From Bacteroidales bacterium UBA5536 (lineage in GTDB: Bacteria > Bacteroidota > Bacteroidia > Bacteroidales > F082), in contig DINQ01000024.1 of assembly GCA_002426795.1 (NCBI GenBank), positions 51,212 through 115,211 of the forward strand: DNA of 64,000 bases, written 5' to 3'. Positions 62,497 through 64,000 of the stretch are shown in pieces; position 1 is the first letter of the stretch, and each line of letters opens with the position of its first letter. The notes beneath the pieces were generated by a model. The model was not told the DNA's origin. It did not search any database and was given only the letters and a program-made list of their open reading frames with translations. Position numbers and translations under genes: made by a program.

Positions 62497-63873
62497 ATGA
62501 CAGAAATTTTGAAAACTTCGTTGAGAGACAGCAAAGCTGCACGGTGGACCGCACTTGCTATTATCTCGATTACCATGTTTGCCGGTTATATGCTTACCGA
62601 CATCATGTCGCCATTGAAACCAATGCTTGAATCGCAATTTCATTGGAGTAGCACAGAGTATGGCGTCTTCACAAGTGCATACGGATGGTTAAACGTATTC
62701 TTTCTGATGCTCATTTTTGGTGGTATTATTTTGGATAAAATGGGTGTTCGTTTTACCGGTTTGATGTCGTCGGGTATCATGGTACTTGGTGCGGCTATTA
62801 AATATTATGCCATCTCTACGACTTTTGCTCCAGATGCCATGATTTTTGGTTTAAAAATGCAGGTAGCCATTGCCTCTGCCGGTTTTGCTATTTTCGGCGT
62901 GGGTGTCGAGATTGCGGGTATAACCGTTTCGAAGATCATCGTAAAATGGTTCAAAGGTCATGAAATGGCACTTGCTATGGGTATGCAAATGGCTGTAGCC
63001 CGTTTGGGTACTTTGCTGGCCATGGCAGCACCTGTGCCAATTGCTAACTATTTTAACAAATCTATTTCGGCTCCTATCGCATTTACTTTGGTTTTGTTGG
63101 TAATTGGTTTCATTGCTTTCTTCGTATATACCTTTATGGATAAAAAGCTGGATGCATCCAATGCAAGCCTCAATCCTGCACCAGAAGATCCATTCAAATT
63201 TAGTGATATTGGCCTGATTATGAAAAACAAAGGTTTCTGGCTTATCGCTTTTTTGTGTGTCCTTTTCTACTCATCCGTATTCCCTTTCCTGAAATATGCA
63301 GCTGACCTTATGGTGAATAAATATAACGTCCCTGTTGACACAGCCGGTCTGATTCCCAGTTTGTTGCCATTGGGAACACTCTTCCTGACGCCGCTTTTTG
63401 GGAGTATTTATGACAAAAAAGGAAAAGGTGCTACCATCATGATCATTGGTTCATTTATGCTCGTCCTGATTCACGGAATTTTCTCCCTGCCCATTTTCAA
63501 TCATTGGTTGGTTGCTGTTGCGCTGGTAATTTTGTTGGGTGTTGCATTATCTTTGGTACCTTCAGCCATGTGGCCTTCGGTTGCCAAAATCATCCCTGAA
63601 AAACAACTGGGAACTGCTTATTCCCTGATCTTCTGGATTCAAAACTGGGGATTGATGGGTGTGCCCTTGTTGATTGGAATTGTACTTGACAAAGCCAACC
63701 CAGGCGTTTCTGATGCCAAAGCCGCCGGCGAAAGTATTGTTTACGACTATACACAGCCGATGATGATCTTCGCTTTATTTGGCATTTTAGCTGTTGTTGT
63801 GGCTTATATGTTGAAACGTGAAGACCGCGTGAAAGGTTATGGATTGGAAAAACCCAATATCGAAAACGCTTAA
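62497..63873 (+). CDS. Major facilitator superfamily transporter
   Basis: The product has 458 aa with 12 membrane helices. MFS motif A is present as LDKMGVRFTG between helices 2 and 3 and again as YDKKGKGATI in the second half. The N-terminal part resembles MFSD1-like/nitrate or sugar MFS members; I cannot assign the substrate. It is a single gene ahead of a terminator. Confidence 0.9.
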   Translation: MTEILKTSLRDSKAARWTALAIISITMFAGYMLTDIMSPLKPMLESQFHWSSTEYGVFTSAYGWLNVFFLMLIFGGIILDKMGVRFTGLMSSGIMVLGAAIKYYAISTTFAPDAMIFGLKMQVAIASAGFAIFGVGVEIAGITVSKIIVKWFKGHEMALAMGMQMAVARLGTLLAMAAPVPIANYFNKSISAPIAFTLVLLVIGFIAFFVYTFMDKKLDASNASLNPAPEDPFKFSDIGLIMKNKGFWLIAFLCVLFYSSVFPFLKYAADLMVNKYNVPVDTAGLIPSLLPLGTLFLTPLFGSIYDKKGKGATIMIIGSFMLVLIHGIFSLPIFNHWLVAVALVILLGVALSLVPSAMWPSVAKIIPEKQLGTAYSLIFWIQNWGLMGVPLLIGIVLDKANPGVSDAKAAGESIVYDYTQPMMIFALFGILAVVVAYMLKREDRVKGYGLEKPNIENA

Positions 63874-63898
63874 TGTTACTATTGAAATATCAAATTCG

Positions 63899-63932
63899 AA
63901 GCCGTTGGATCCTGATCTGGCGGCTTTTTTTG
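63899..63932 (+). terminator. Terminator after the MFS transporter gene
   Basis: Outer stem AAGCCG (63899-63904) with CGGCTT (63921-63926) encloses an inner GATC/GATC pair and ends in a T-run. The last 70 bases of the window show no further feature. Confidence 0.75.
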
Positions 63933-64000
63933 TGCCCAGGAAAAACCACCTCTCAGCTCAACCTGATTTTTGCGTATCCGCTGCTTGACTTTTACTATTT

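Overview
The window is from a Bacteroidota chromosome of moderate GC. This rests on family content (fused CcoN-CcoO, single-heme CcoP, alternative complex III, DUF4249 plus carboxypeptidase-regulatory TonB receptors, DUF5606, a propeller-type histidine kinase) and on recurrent TAnnTTTG promoter elements 15-50 bases ahead of start codons. No tRNA, rRNA, CRISPR array, insertion sequence or phage gene was recognised, and no gene-free stretch exceeds about 215 bases.

Bases 1-35643 form one respiratory island with every gene on the + strand. It opens with the C-terminal end of a NosZ-like protein and a full set of nitrous-oxide-reductase accessory genes (cytochrome c5, nosB-, nosD-, nosG-, nosH-, nosF-, nosL- and nosY-like). 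A copper-receptor TonB protein of the NosA/OprC type sits among them, followed by a pentapeptide-repeat lipoprotein and a YceI-like protein. Next comes alternative complex III (actA-B-C-D-F-E, 11496-19372), a SlyD-like FKBP and a DUF3365 haem protein. Then follow the cbb3 oxidase and its assembly set (ccoI, ccoS, ccoNO, ccoQ, ccoP, ccoG, ccoH, SafE-like; 20604-29177), a lipoprotein cytochrome c with a DUF4920 partner, and Sco plus an A2-type caa3 oxidase with haem O synthase (30458-35643). Read together, quinol is oxidised by complex III, electrons pass over small c-type cytochromes to cbb3, caa3 or the N2O reductase, and copper for CuA, CuB and CuZ is supplied by the TonB receptor, NosDFYL, CcoI and Sco.

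Bases 35763-64000 are housekeeping and envelope genes on both strands: GNAT, DUF454, ftsE, two glycosyltransferases, murB, DUF2752/TM2 proteins, pyrD, DUF5606, an MsbA-type exporter, purB, a DUF4249/TonB receptor pair, lpd, rfbC, a lytic transglycosylase, uvrA, a large sensor kinase, a LysM muramidase, rsmG and an MFS transporter.

The most unusual point is the NosZ-like C-terminus at the left edge. It aligns without gaps to the NosZ CuA domain but carries none of the four CuA loop ligands, and ends in a fused cytochrome c domain. Other points worth attention are dyad-symmetric, operator-like sites ahead of the cytochrome c5, copper-receptor and Sco/caa3 genes, and two uncharacterised proteins embedded in the nos cluster.
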